35,362 nucleotides of DNA, taken from contig JAFPGC010000004.1 of NCBI GenBank assembly GCA_017423025.1, positions 1 to 35,362 on the forward strand, written 5' to 3'. Below are positions 20,820 to 30,244 of this stretch, in pieces. How positions within the stretch are numbered: position 1 is the first letter of the stretch; each line of letters starts with the position of its first letter. This stretch comes from Bacteroidales bacterium (GTDB taxonomy: Bacteria > Bacteroidota > Bacteroidia > Bacteroidales > UBA932). The translations under genes and the position numbers were made by a program. Under the pieces are notes generated by a model. That model saw only the letters and a program-made list of their open reading frames with translations. It searched no databases and was not told the DNA's origin.

Positions 20820-22730
20820 ATGGCTGAGACTGTAAATACTACCTACAACGACGATTCCATCCAGACCCTGGAATGGAACGAGCATATCCGGCGGCGTGCC
20901 GGTATGTACATCGGCCGCCTGGGAAATGGCGACCGCCAGGGCGATGGTATCTACGTTCTTCTGAAAGAAATTGTGGATAACTCCATCGACGAGTTTTCCA
21001 TGGGATTCGGCAAACGCATCGACATCACCATCGAGGACAAGACCGTGACCGTGCGTGACTATGGCCGTGGCATTCCGCTGAACAAAGTGGTGGATGCAAC
21101 CTCCAAGCTCAACACCGGCGGCAAGTTCGACGACACCAACTTCAAGAAGAGCGTGGGTATGAACGGTGTGGGTACCAAGGCCGTGAATGCCATGTCGGTA
21201 GATTTCTACGTTGCCTCCTACCGCGAGGGTCAGTGCTCGTATGCCCACTTCAGCCGGGGCATCCTGCAGGAAAGCGCCATCGTTCCCTCCAACGAGAAGA
21301 ACGGCACGTTCATCCGTTTCACACCGGACGAGGAGATGTTCAACGACTTCTCTTTCCACATGGAATTTGTGGAAACCATGGTCAAGAACTACTCCTACCT
21401 TAAGAAAGGCCTCACCCTTAACCTTAACGGCACCCCGTACAAGAGCGAAAACGGCCTGCTGGACCTGGTGAACGAGAACATGAGCGAGACTCCGCTGTAT
21501 CCCCTCATCCACCTGGAAGGAGAGGATATCGAGATCGTGCTCACCCACGGCAACAGCTATGGTGAGAATATCGCCACCTTCGTGAACGGTCAGAATACCC
21601 GTGACGGCGGCACCCACCTGGCCGCCTACCGCGAAGCCATCGCCAAAACCTTCAAGGACTTCTTCAAGAAAGACTATAAGCCCGAAGACATCCGTCAGGG
21701 CATTGTGGGCGCCATCTCCATCCAGATCCAGGAGCCCATCTTCGAAGGCCAGACCAAGACCAAGCTGGGTTCCACATACATGTGGGAGAAGCAGGTCAAA
21801 GGAACCGACGGCACCTCGTCCGTAGACCGCGGACCTACCATCCGCACCTTCGTGAACGACTTCGTCACCAAGAACCTGAACGACTACCTCCATATGCATA
21901 TGGAGATTGTCCCCATCATCGAAGACAAGATCAAGGCCTCCCAGGCAGAGCGCGAAGAGATTGCCGGCGTGCAGAAAAAATCCCGCGAACGTGCCAAGCG
22001 TACGGCGGTTTACAACCGCAAACTGAGGGACTGCCGCTACCATTTCTCGGACAACAAGTTCCCCAAAGGCATGGAAGACCAGCGGGAGAAGACCTCCATC
22101 TTCATCACGGAGGGCGACTCTGCAAGCGGTACCATCACCAAGGTGCGCAACGCCAACAACCAGGCCGTCTTCTCCCTCCGGGGAAAGCCCATCAACTGCT
22201 TCAAGGAAAGCCGCAAGAGGGTGGCCGAAAACGAGGAACTCAACCTCCTCATCGCCGCTCTGGGCGTGGAGGAAGATCTGGAGAACCTGCGCTACAACAA
22301 CATCATCGTAGCAACCGATGCCGATGACGACGGCATGCACATCCGCATGCTGGTGCTCACCTTCATCATGAAATACTATCCGGAGCTCATCCGCCGCGGG
22401 CACGTCTATATTCTCCAGACTCCCCTGTTCCGCGTCCACAACAAGAAAGAGCGCCGCTACTGCTACTCCATCGAGGAGCGTGACAAAGCCGTCAAACAGC
22501 TCAAGACCGGCGTGGAAATCACCCGATTCAAAGGTCTGGGAGAAATCTCCTCCGACGAGTTCGTGGATTTCATCGGAGAGAACATGAGGCTGGACACGGT
22601 TAAACTGGCCGATGAAGAATCCATCTCCACCATCATGGAGTTCTATATGGGCATCAACACCTACGAACGCCAGCACTTCATTATGGACAACCTCCGTAGC
22701 GAAAAGGAACTGGAAGACGTAAACATCTAA
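20820..22730 (+). CDS. parE: DNA topoisomerase IV subunit B
   Basis: A 636-residue ATPase subunit of a type IIA topoisomerase. The GHKL ATPase part shows the N-box DNSIDEFSMG, the DYGRGIP motif, GGKFDD and the lid GMNGVGTKAVNA. The transducer contains QTKTKLGS. The TOPRIM part has TEGDSASG with E431 and the ATDADDDG motif with D500-D504, then QTPLFRV and RFKGLGE. The length and lack of the extra gyrase B insert favour ParE over GyrB. The A subunit (parC) is not the next gene; an acyltransferase follows after 4 bases. It decatenates daughter chromosomes. Confidence 0.92.
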   Translation: MAETVNTTYNDDSIQTLEWNEHIRRRAGMYIGRLGNGDRQGDGIYVLLKEIVDNSIDEFSMGFGKRIDITIEDKTVTVRDYGRGIPLNKVVDATSKLNTGGKFDDTNFKKSVGMNGVGTKAVNAMSVDFYVASYREGQCSYAHFSRGILQESAIVPSNEKNGTFIRFTPDEEMFNDFSFHMEFVETMVKNYSYLKKGLTLNLNGTPYKSENGLLDLVNENMSETPLYPLIHLEGEDIEIVLTHGNSYGENIATFVNGQNTRDGGTHLAAYREAIAKTFKDFFKKDYKPEDIRQGIVGAISIQIQEPIFEGQTKTKLGSTYMWEKQVKGTDGTSSVDRGPTIRTFVNDFVTKNLNDYLHMHMEIVPIIEDKIKASQAEREEIAGVQKKSRERAKRTAVYNRKLRDCRYHFSDNKFPKGMEDQREKTSIFITEGDSASGTITKVRNANNQAVFSLRGKPINCFKESRKRVAENEELNLLIAALGVEEDLENLRYNNIIVATDADDDGMHIRMLVLTFIMKYYPELIRRGHVYILQTPLFRVHNKKERRYCYSIEERDKAVKQLKTGVEITRFKGLGEISSDEFVDFIGENMRLDTVKLADEESISTIMEFYMGINTYERQHFIMDNLRSEKELEDVNI

Positions 22731-22734
22731 GCTT

Positions 22735-23331
22735 ATGGCTAAAAAACACAACAAAACAACGGTCAACCCCCGCTGGGCCAAGTTCTGCGGCTGGTGGCTG
22801 CGTAAAATGGGCTGGGAAACCGTTGGCGGTCCCATGAAAGAGCCCAAGGCCATTGTACTGGGCGTGCCCCACACAACGGTATGGGATTTCCTCGTATCCT
22901 ACCTTTTCTATACCCAGTTTGGAAAAGTGGCCCACATCATGGTTAAAAAGGGCTTCTTCTTCTGGCCCCTCGGCCCCATCCTCAAAGCCTGCGGCGCCAT
23001 CCCCACGGATCTCAGCAGCCCGGCCACCACGGTCAAGAGCGTGATCAGCGCCATGGAGGATGTGGACGAATTCCACCTGGCCCTGGCACCCGAAGGATCC
23101 CGTTCCCTGGTCAAACGCTGGAAGAACGGATATCACCTCATTGCCAAAGCCACAGGAGCCACCGTTTACCTCGGATATTATGACTGGGGCCGCAAGCGCA
23201 TCAGCGTGGGAGAGCCCTTTGAACTGACGGACGACGCCAATGCCGACATGCAGCGTATCTACGACCATTATCGGCCCTTAGGCCTGGAAGGCTACCACAA
23301 GGATCAATTCGCCGTCCCTGAATCTAAATAG
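22735..23331 (+). CDS. PlsC-type 1-acyl-glycerol-phosphate acyltransferase family
   Basis: A 198-residue acyltransferase. The catalytic HX4D is H46-TTVW-D51, and the substrate motif is PEGSR with E119 and R122. Family members move an acyl chain from acyl-CoA or acyl-ACP to a lysophospholipid or ornithine lipid at the inner membrane. The length is somewhat short and there is no clear transmembrane helix, like the minimal Bacteroidetes members. It sits 4 bases after parE and 6 bases before an acyl-CoA synthetase, so the two lipid genes are likely to work together. The exact acceptor is unknown. Confidence 0.85.
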   Translation: MAKKHNKTTVNPRWAKFCGWWLRKMGWETVGGPMKEPKAIVLGVPHTTVWDFLVSYLFYTQFGKVAHIMVKKGFFFWPLGPILKACGAIPTDLSSPATTVKSVISAMEDVDEFHLALAPEGSRSLVKRWKNGYHLIAKATGATVYLGYYDWGRKRISVGEPFELTDDANADMQRIYDHYRPLGLEGYHKDQFAVPESK

Positions 23332-23337
23332 TTTTTT

Positions 23338-25041
23338 ATGGCAAAAAGAATCAAGAGCCCGTACAAAGCCTGGCGCAAATACCGCAACCGCGAAAACACC
23401 TGCACCACCCTTCACAAGGTCTTTGACTACGCCACCACCAATTACGCCAAAAGAGTCGCCTACCAATTTGTAGATGGCGGCCAGAAATACACTTACGAGG
23501 AGTTCCGCCGCAAGGTCAACCAGCTTTCCATGCGCATGACGCGCTTCGGAATCAAGCACGGAGACCGCGTGGCCATCATCTCCCAGAACATGCCCAACTG
23601 GGTAGTGGCCTTCTTCAGTGCCACGAATTTCGGCCGTGTAGCCGTTCCCATCCTGCCGGACAGTTCGGAGACGGAACTCACCAACATCCTGAACCACTCC
23701 GAGTCCAAGGTGCTGTTCATCTCGCAGAGGATGATGCCCAAACTCAGCGATGAGTGCCGGCAGAAACTCACCCTCATCATTGACATCGAGACCTTCGAGT
23801 TCATCAAGAAGGAAAAGGACGATTTCAAATGCAACGGATGGGTCAAGGATCCTCAGCCCGACGACCTGGCCTGCATCATCTACACCTCCGGCACCACTGG
23901 AAAGGCCAAGGGTGTGATGCTGAGCCACCGCAATATCTGCAGCAACCTGGCATCGGCCTTCAAAGCCCAGCCGGCCTTCCGCAAGGACCGCTTCCTGAGC
24001 ATCCTGCCGGCCGCCCACGCGTATGAGATGAATGTTTCCACCATCTACTCGTTCTACGTGGGTGCCACCTGCTACACCCTTCAGAAACCGCCGACTCCCA
24101 CCATCCTCCTCAAGGCCATGAAGGAGGTGAAGCCCACCATCGTGTGCTCCGTCCCCCTCATCATCGAGAAGGTGGTCAAGAACAGCGTCCTTCCCACCAT
24201 CCAGAAGAGCCGCGTGCTCTCCTGGGCCGATGAGCACATCCCGCACATCCTGCGCCGCTTCATCGGCAAGCGCATGGTGAAGACCTTCGGCGGAAAGCTG
24301 GTGTTCTTCGGCATCGGCGGCGCCAAGCTGGATCCGGCCGTGGAGCAGTTCCTGCGGGACTGCCACTTCCCCTACGCTGTGGGCTACGGCCTCACGGAGA
24401 CCGCTCCCCTCGTGTGCAACCTCATGGTGCACAAGAGCAAGGGCGTCGGTTCCATCGGCCCTGCCTCCTACAAGGTGGAAATCCGCCTGGATAATGTGAA
24501 TCCGGCAAACGGAGAGGGAGAAATGGTGGTGCGCGGAGACAATGTGATGCTGGGATACTACAAGGACCCGGAGCGCACCCTGCAGGTCCTGGACGACGAA
24601 GGCTGGTTCCACACCAACGATGTGGCCACTGTGGACGAAGACGGCTACTACTATATTAAGGGCCGCCTTAACAACACCATCCTGGGCCCTTCCGGAGAGA
24701 ATATCTATCCGGAGGAAATCGAGCAGGTCATCAACAACATCGAAGGCGTGGAAGAATCGCTGGTGATGGAGCGCGACGGCAAGCTGGTGGCCCTGGTGAA
24801 GTTTACGGACAATGCCATCGACTGGAACCAGAGCACGGAAGACAAGTGGTTCGAGGAGCTGGAAGCCCGCAAGAATGCCATTATGGAATGGGTGAACAAG
24901 ACCGTTGGCAAGAACTCCAAGATTGGCGAAGTGGATGCCATGAAGGAGCCCTTCGAAAAGACGGCTACCCAGAAAATCCGCCGCTTCCTGTACAAAGACT
25001 CCCACGGAGACGAGCCTCAAAAACCGTCCTCTAAAGAATAA
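23338..25041 (+). CDS. Long-chain acyl-CoA (AMP-forming) synthetase
   Basis: A 567-residue adenylate-forming enzyme. The P-loop motif YTSGTTGKAKGVMLSH starts at ~182, the A5-type motif is YGLTETAPLVC, and the hinge region has GWFHTNDVATVDEDGYYY, then KGRLNNTILGPSGENIYPEE, with the C-terminal lysine region near TATQKIRRF. It activates fatty acids through an acyl-AMP to acyl-CoA or acyl-ACP. It is third in the parE operon, 6 bases after the acyltransferase that could use its product. A strong terminator follows. Confidence 0.9.
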   Translation: MAKRIKSPYKAWRKYRNRENTCTTLHKVFDYATTNYAKRVAYQFVDGGQKYTYEEFRRKVNQLSMRMTRFGIKHGDRVAIISQNMPNWVVAFFSATNFGRVAVPILPDSSETELTNILNHSESKVLFISQRMMPKLSDECRQKLTLIIDIETFEFIKKEKDDFKCNGWVKDPQPDDLACIIYTSGTTGKAKGVMLSHRNICSNLASAFKAQPAFRKDRFLSILPAAHAYEMNVSTIYSFYVGATCYTLQKPPTPTILLKAMKEVKPTIVCSVPLIIEKVVKNSVLPTIQKSRVLSWADEHIPHILRRFIGKRMVKTFGGKLVFFGIGGAKLDPAVEQFLRDCHFPYAVGYGLTETAPLVCNLMVHKSKGVGSIGPASYKVEIRLDNVNPANGEGEMVVRGDNVMLGYYKDPERTLQVLDDEGWFHTNDVATVDEDGYYYIKGRLNNTILGPSGENIYPEEIEQVINNIEGVEESLVMERDGKLVALVKFTDNAIDWNQSTEDKWFEELEARKNAIMEWVNKTVGKNSKIGEVDAMKEPFEKTATQKIRRFLYKDSHGDEPQKPSSKE

Positions 25042-25043
25042 TT

Positions 25044-25075
25044 AATAACCCTCGGCGTTACGGCCGAGGGTTATT
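25044..25075 (+). terminator. Terminator of the parE-acyltransferase-synthetase operon
   Basis: AATAACCCTCGGC pairs perfectly with GCCGAGGGTTATT (13 bp, 6-base loop), followed by GTTATTG. The terminator ends just where the promoter of the next operon begins. Confidence 0.88.
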
Positions 25076-25104
25076 GTTATTGAGGGGAGAATTTCGTAAG
25101 TTTG
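25074..25104 (+). promoter_or_regulatory. Promoter of the glycan-scavenging operon
   Basis: TTG at 25074-25076 and TAAGTTTG at 25097-25104, 20-base spacer, ending 19 bases before the GH109 ATG. No other promoter is obvious until after 34 kb, so the five genes 25124-34168 probably share it. Confidence 0.7.
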
Positions 25105-25123
25105 TAAATCAAACCCTTTTGTT

Positions 25124-26500
25124 ATGACACGAAAACTCCTTTCCCTTTGTGCAGCGGTCCTGTTTCTGGCAGCGTGTGGCAGCCAGAAGACAGGCGGCGT
25201 CATTGAACTGCCGGTGCCTCAGCGGCCGGCGGGACAGCAGGATATGATTCAGTTTGCGGCCGAACCCATTGCCGACGTTGGCATTGGCGTAGTGGGCCTG
25301 GGTATGCGTGGAAGCGACGCCGTAGAGCGCCTTAGCTTTGTACCCGGATGCCACGTGGCCGCCGTCTGCGACCTCCTTCCGGAGCGTGCACAGGCCAGCA
25401 TCCAGTATCTGAATGACAAAGGCATCGAGGCCCATTCCTACAGCGGGGAGGAGGAGTCCTACAAAGCCCTCTGCGAAGACCCGGCGGTAGATCTGGTGTA
25501 CATCTGCACGGACTGGCTGCACCACGTTCCCGTGGCGCTCTATGCCATGGAACAGGGAAAGCACGTAGCCATCGAGGTGCCATCGGCCGAAACCCTGCAG
25601 GCCTGCTGGGACTTGGTGAATACCTCCGAGCGCACGCGCAAGCACTGCATGATTCTGGAGAACTGCTGCTATGATTTCTTTGAACTCACGGCCCTCACCA
25701 TGGCCCAGGCGGGCGTTTTTGGAGAAATTATCCATGCCGAAGGGGCCTATAACCACAACCTGGATCCCTTCTGGAAGGCCTACTGGAACAACTGGCGCCT
25801 GGACTTCAACAGCAAGAACCGGGGAGACCTCTACCCTACCCACGGTTTCGGCCCGGTCTGCCAGGCCCTTGACATCCACCGCGGAGACCGCCTGACCACC
25901 CTGGTAGCCATGGATACGGACCCGTTCAACGGTCCCAAGCACGCCAAGGCGGCCGGCATGGAAGACAAGCCGTTTGCCCACGGAGACGTAACCATGACCA
26001 TGCTCCGTACGCAGAAGGGCAAGACCATCCTCATCGAGCACGACGTGATGACCCCGCGCCCGTACAGCCGCATGTACCAGCTGGTGGGAACGGACGGCTA
26101 TGCCGAGAAGTATCCCGTCCAGGGTATCTGCCTCAGGAACGAGGGTTCCGAAAACGTGGATTACCAGAATCTGGAAGGCGAGAAAACCTACCGCGGAGAG
26201 GCCCTGGAGGCCATTATGGCCCAGTATCAGAGCCCCATCCTCACTCCTGAATTAGTAGCCAAAGCCAAGGAAGTGGGCGGCCACGGCGGCATGGACTTCA
26301 TCATGGACTACCGCCTTATCTACTGCCTTAACAACGGCCTGCCGCTGGATATGGATGTCTACGACCTGGCCGAATGGTGCTGCGTGGCCGAACTCTCCCG
26401 CATCTCGCTGGAGAACGGATGCGCCCCCGTTGCCGTGCCGGATTTCACCCGCGGCGGCTGGAACAAAGTGAACGGATTCTCTTACGCCTTTGCCAAATAA
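25124..26500 (+). CDS. GH109 family lipoprotein (alpha-N-acetylgalactosaminidase)
   Basis: A 458-residue Gfo/Idh/MocA-fold protein with lipoprotein signal (MTRKLLSLCAAVLFLAAC, C18). The Rossmann motif is GVVGLGMRG at 55-63, followed by AVCD. The EVPSAET segment (151-157), YNHNLDPFW (209-217) and YPTHGFGP (237-244, H240) match the GH109 group, whose members use a tightly bound NAD+ to cleave alpha-GalNAc from Tn antigen and blood-group A glycans. The lipid anchor places it in the envelope. It is first in an operon with an N-acetylhexosamine kinase and a sialidase-peptidase, which supports GalNAc release from O-glycans. A plain MocA-type oxidoreductase is the less likely alternative. Confidence 0.85.
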   Translation: MTRKLLSLCAAVLFLAACGSQKTGGVIELPVPQRPAGQQDMIQFAAEPIADVGIGVVGLGMRGSDAVERLSFVPGCHVAAVCDLLPERAQASIQYLNDKGIEAHSYSGEEESYKALCEDPAVDLVYICTDWLHHVPVALYAMEQGKHVAIEVPSAETLQACWDLVNTSERTRKHCMILENCCYDFFELTALTMAQAGVFGEIIHAEGAYNHNLDPFWKAYWNNWRLDFNSKNRGDLYPTHGFGPVCQALDIHRGDRLTTLVAMDTDPFNGPKHAKAAGMEDKPFAHGDVTMTMLRTQKGKTILIEHDVMTPRPYSRMYQLVGTDGYAEKYPVQGICLRNEGSENVDYQNLEGEKTYRGEALEAIMAQYQSPILTPELVAKAKEVGGHGGMDFIMDYRLIYCLNNGLPLDMDVYDLAEWCCVAELSRISLENGCAPVAVPDFTRGGWNKVNGFSYAFAK

Positions 26501-26503
26501 ACT

Positions 26504-27556
26504 ATGAAAGACCCTAAATTCATTGCCGAACAGTTTGCCATTCAGGGGAATGTCCTGGAAGTAAAGCCCCTGGGCAGCGGCCTCATCAACGATACCTTCC
26601 GCGTCTATACCGACGGGGCCGATGACTACGTACTCCAGCGCATCAACACAGCCATTTTCAAGGATGTGGAACTGCTGCAGCACAACATCGAGTTCGCCAC
26701 CGCCCACATCCGTAAGAAAGGCGGCTTCACGCTCACCTTCCTGCCCTGCAAGGCCACCGGCAAGACCTACTGGACCGACGGCGAAACCCACTGGCGCGTG
26801 TCCGTCTTCATCAAGGACTCCTACACCTACGATACCGTCAATCCGGAGTATTCCTACTATGCGGGCAAGGCTTTCGGCGCCTTCGAAGCCGCTTTGGCCG
26901 ATATTCCCGACACCCTTGGAGAGACCATTCCGGATTTCCACAACATGGAGCTCCGCGCCCGCCAGTTAAGGGAAGCGGTAAAGGCCGATCCGGTGGGCCG
27001 CATGGCCGAACCGGAAGTGCAGGCCATCCTGAAAGACCTCCAGCAGTACGAGGAAGAGATGTGCCAGGCCGAAAGATGGTACCGCGAAGGAAAACTGCCC
27101 AAGCGCATCTGCCACTGCGACACCAAGGTGAACAACATGCTCTTTGACTCCAAGGGTAACATCCTCTGCGTCATCGACCTCGATACGCTTATGCCGTCCT
27201 TCGTGTTCTCCGATTTCGGAGATTTCATGCGCACCGCCGCCAACACCGTGGCCGAGGACGACCCCGCCATAGAGAAGGTTGCTTTCAAGATGGACATCTT
27301 CGAGGCCTTCGCCAAAGGCTACATCGAAGGAGCCACCTTCCTCACGCCCATCGAGAAGGAAAACCTGCCGTACGCCGCCTGCCTGTTCCCGTATATGCAG
27401 GCCGTACGCTTCTTTGCCGACTATATTAACGGAGACACCTATTACAAGATCCAATACCCGGAACACAACCTGGTGCGCACCCGCAACCAGGTGGCGCTCT
27501 TCCATGCCGCCTACGCCAAGCAGGCAGCCATGAAAGCCTATATCGACAGCCTATGA
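26504..27556 (+). CDS. N-acetylhexosamine 1-kinase-like phosphotransferase
   Basis: A 350-residue cytoplasmic enzyme with the aminoglycoside phosphotransferase (APH) fold. The catalytic loop is HCDTKVNNMLFD with D206 and N211, and the metal motif VIDLDTLMPS has D225/D227. The phrases YVLQRIN near 42-48 and HCDTK...IDLDT...DFGD correspond to NahK-type kinases, which phosphorylate GalNAc or GlcNAc at C1. It starts 3 bases after the GH109 gene and overlaps the next gene by 4 bases (ATGA), so it is translationally coupled. It would trap the GalNAc released by GH109 as GalNAc-1-phosphate. The exact sugar is inferred from family and context. Confidence 0.85.
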   Translation: MKDPKFIAEQFAIQGNVLEVKPLGSGLINDTFRVYTDGADDYVLQRINTAIFKDVELLQHNIEFATAHIRKKGGFTLTFLPCKATGKTYWTDGETHWRVSVFIKDSYTYDTVNPEYSYYAGKAFGAFEAALADIPDTLGETIPDFHNMELRARQLREAVKADPVGRMAEPEVQAILKDLQQYEEEMCQAERWYREGKLPKRICHCDTKVNNMLFDSKGNILCVIDLDTLMPSFVFSDFGDFMRTAANTVAEDDPAIEKVAFKMDIFEAFAKGYIEGATFLTPIEKENLPYAACLFPYMQAVRFFADYINGDTYYKIQYPEHNLVRTRNQVALFHAAYAKQAAMKAYIDSL

Positions 27557-30234
27557 GAAGAATCCTTCTGACGCTGGCCGTTCTCCTGTCGGCCTGGTCC
27601 CTGAATGCGCAGGATGTTGTCTTTGAGGAAGTATTTACCGGCTCCACCCTGCGCCTGGACTATGTGCTGTGCGGAGACGCCTCGCACCAGAGCATTTACT
27701 GGCGGCAAAGCTTTAAGACAGGCCCCTGGGCTGGCCGGAAGGCGCAGCTGGCAGAGCCGCTGCTGAAAGGAAACGGCCAAATCCGCGTGCTGGATCCTGA
27801 AGGCGGAGCCTGCCTGTATGCCAACAGTTTCTCTACGCTGTTCCAGGAATGGACGGGAACCGAGGAAGCTACGCGGGTACAAAAGGCCTTCGAGAGCAGT
27901 TTCCTGGTGCCTTTCCCCAAGAAGCCCGTAGACATTGAACTGGTGCTGACGGACACCCACGGAAAGGTTTCGGGTTCCCTCAAGCACCGCGTAGATCCTA
28001 CGGACATCCTTATCCGGCCTTTTGCCGACAAAGGATACGAGACCCGTACCGTCCTGCAAGGCGGCCCGCTGGCACAGACCGTCGATATCGTGATTGTGGC
28101 AGAGGGGTATACGGAGGCTCAGAAGGACAAATTCTTCAAGGACGCCGGCCGGGCGGCCGACGCCCTCTTCTCCCACGAGCCCTTTGCCTCCCAGAAGGAG
28201 AGATTCAGCGTCCGGGCTGTCTTTGCCCCATCGGCCGACAGCGGCGTAAGCCTTCCCCGCCAGGGAGAATGGCGCTCCACCAGCACTTCCAGTCACTTCG
28301 ACACCTTCTATGTGGACCGGTATCTCACCACTTCGTCCGTGTGGGATGTGTATGATATCATCGGCACGGTTCCCTTTGACCAGATCATAGTCCTGGCCAA
28401 TACGGACATCTATGGAGGAGGAGGCATTTACAACAGCCTCACCATCATGAACAGCGACCATCCCACCTTCGTTCCGGTGCTGGTCCACGAGTTTGGCCAT
28501 GCCTTCGGAGGCCTGGGAGACGAGTATTTCTACGACGACCAGTACGAAACCATGTATCCGGCCGATGCCGAACCCTGGGAGCCCAATCTCACCACTTTGG
28601 TAGATTTCCAGGGTAAATGGGCCGATATGCTGCCCGCCGGAACACCCATCCCCACCCCGGTGGACGAGATAGAGAAGCAGGATGTCCGCCGCATCTGGCG
28701 GACGCTCATCCAGGAGAACAAGGACCTTCTGAATCTCAAGCTGGGCGTATATGAAGGGGGCGGATACCAGTCCAAGGGTGTGTACAGGCCCGTACAGGAA
28801 TGCCGCATGAAGATCAACGAATGCGAGCGCTTCTGCCCCGTGTGCACCCGTGCCATCCTGCAGATGATTGCCTTCTATACGGCTCCATCGGCCTCTACCG
28901 TACAGGTGCATCACCGCACCCTGCCGGTTCTTATGGACCACGAGGTTGCCATCGCGGCCGTGACCGTTCCCAAGGGGCTGAAGCCGGAGTGGACCTTCAA
29001 AAGCTCCCTGCCCAAGGGCGCCTTGAAAAAGGCCGAAATCCGCGGCGGCAACTTGTATGTAACGCTGAACAGCGCCAAAATCAAGGACTTGTCCAAGCCC
29101 TTTACCATAACCCCGGAGGCTCCGGGCGTGACGGTGGAAGAAAGCGGAACCCGCGAGCACCGGGCCGCCTATTGCCTGCGCACGGCAGGTGATGACGGAG
29201 TGGCCGCCTACCGCATTCCGGGCCTGGTCACCAGCAAGAAAGGAACGCTCGTCGCCACCTACGACATCCGCTACAACAGTTCCTTCGACCTGCAGGAAGA
29301 CATCGACATCGGCATCAGCCGTTCCACCGACGGAGGCCGCACCTGGAGACCGATGATAGTGGCCATGGATATGGGTGAATGGGGAGGCAAACCCCAGAAG
29401 GAGAACGGAATCGGAGACCCCTGCATCCTGGTGGACGAGAAGACGGGAGACCTGCTTCTGTTTGCCGCCTGGAAGCACGGTGGAAAGGCCGGGGAGGCCG
29501 CCTGGTTCAGCGCCGGAAGCGGCTTCGGGCCCGAGACCACCCCGCAACTTATGATGTCCCGTTCAAAGGACGACGGCAAAACCTGGAGCGAACCCGTGAG
29601 CATTACCAGGCAGGTAAAGCAGGAAGACTGGAACTTCACTTTCCAGGGCCCCGGCCGCGGCATTACCATGGCCGATGGCACCCTGGTGGTCCCCTTCCAG
29701 CACCAGGAACCGGAACCCGACCGCACCCCGGCCGCCGGCCTCATCTACTCCAAAGATCACGGCCTAACCTGGCATGTGCACAATGCCGCCAAGAGCAACA
29801 CCACCGAGAGCCAGGTAGCCGAGGTAGAGCCCGGCGTGCTAATGCTCAACATGCGGGACAACCGCAAGACCGGACGGGCTGTCTATGTTACGCGGGATAT
29901 GGGACGGACCTGGGAACCGCACGCCTCCGACGGCCAGCTGGCCGAGCCGGTGTGCATGGCCAGCCTCCTGGCCGTTCCCGCCGCCAGGAACGCCCTCAAG
30001 CAGGATATCCTGCTCTTCTCCAATCCCTCCGACGCCAACCAGCGCAAGAACATCACCATCCAGCTGAGCCTGGACGGCGGCGTCACCTGGACCCGGAAGC
30101 TCCTCCTGGACGAAGGAATAGGCTGGGGGTACTCCTGCCTTACCCTGATTGACCGCGAGACCGTAGGCATCCTTTACGAAAGCTCCCAGGCCCACATGAC
30201 CTTCCAGGCCGTCAAACTGGCAGATATTAAATGA
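27553..30234 (+). CDS. Secreted M64 metallopeptidase - GH33 sialidase fusion
   Basis: An 893-residue protein. The signal peptide is MRRILLTLAVLLSAWSLNAQ. Residues ~20-145 resemble the M64 N-terminal beta domain. The M64 catalytic domain (~165-440) carries HEFGHAFGGLGDEY with zinc ligands H312, H316 and catalytic E313, followed by a Cys-rich end (CERFCPVCTRAIL). After a ~90-residue linker, a sialidase begins: the RIP motif at 554-556 (AYRIPGL), five Asp-box motifs (SRSTDGGRTW, SRSKDDGKTW, YSKDHGLTW, VTRDMGRTW, SLDGGVTW) and a conserved acidic LAEPVCMAS. M64 enzymes cleave glycoproteins such as IgA; GH33 removes terminal sialic acid. One chain doing both suits mucin degradation. It overlaps the kinase gene by 4 bases. 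Confidence 0.9.
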   Translation: MRRILLTLAVLLSAWSLNAQDVVFEEVFTGSTLRLDYVLCGDASHQSIYWRQSFKTGPWAGRKAQLAEPLLKGNGQIRVLDPEGGACLYANSFSTLFQEWTGTEEATRVQKAFESSFLVPFPKKPVDIELVLTDTHGKVSGSLKHRVDPTDILIRPFADKGYETRTVLQGGPLAQTVDIVIVAEGYTEAQKDKFFKDAGRAADALFSHEPFASQKERFSVRAVFAPSADSGVSLPRQGEWRSTSTSSHFDTFYVDRYLTTSSVWDVYDIIGTVPFDQIIVLANTDIYGGGGIYNSLTIMNSDHPTFVPVLVHEFGHAFGGLGDEYFYDDQYETMYPADAEPWEPNLTTLVDFQGKWADMLPAGTPIPTPVDEIEKQDVRRIWRTLIQENKDLLNLKLGVYEGGGYQSKGVYRPVQECRMKINECERFCPVCTRAILQMIAFYTAPSASTVQVHHRTLPVLMDHEVAIAAVTVPKGLKPEWTFKSSLPKGALKKAEIRGGNLYVTLNSAKIKDLSKPFTITPEAPGVTVEESGTREHRAAYCLRTAGDDGVAAYRIPGLVTSKKGTLVATYDIRYNSSFDLQEDIDIGISRSTDGGRTWRPMIVAMDMGEWGGKPQKENGIGDPCILVDEKTGDLLLFAAWKHGGKAGEAAWFSAGSGFGPETTPQLMMSRSKDDGKTWSEPVSITRQVKQEDWNFTFQGPGRGITMADGTLVVPFQHQEPEPDRTPAAGLIYSKDHGLTWHVHNAAKSNTTESQVAEVEPGVLMLNMRDNRKTGRAVYVTRDMGRTWEPHASDGQLAEPVCMASLLAVPAARNALKQDILLFSNPSDANQRKNITIQLSLDGGVTWTRKLLLDEGIGWGYSCLTLIDRETVGILYESSQAHMTFQAVKLADIK

Positions 30235-30244
30235 TTAAAGCGGC

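Noticed and set aside
20790-22874. Long minus-strand frame opposite topoisomerase IV subunit B
   Set aside because: Mirror of parE; composition typical of antisense translation.
23278-25020. Minus-strand frame opposite the acyl-CoA synthetase
   Set aside because: Mirror ORF; the synthetase has all catalytic motifs on the plus strand.
25124-26500. Ordinary sugar dehydrogenase of the Gfo/Idh/MocA family
   Set aside because: The lipobox, the YNHNLDPFW and YPTHGFGP segments and the GalNAc-kinase neighbour fit GH109 better.
27538-29547. Minus-strand frame opposite the M64-sialidase gene
   Set aside because: Mirror ORF; no motifs, while both domains on the plus strand are complete.
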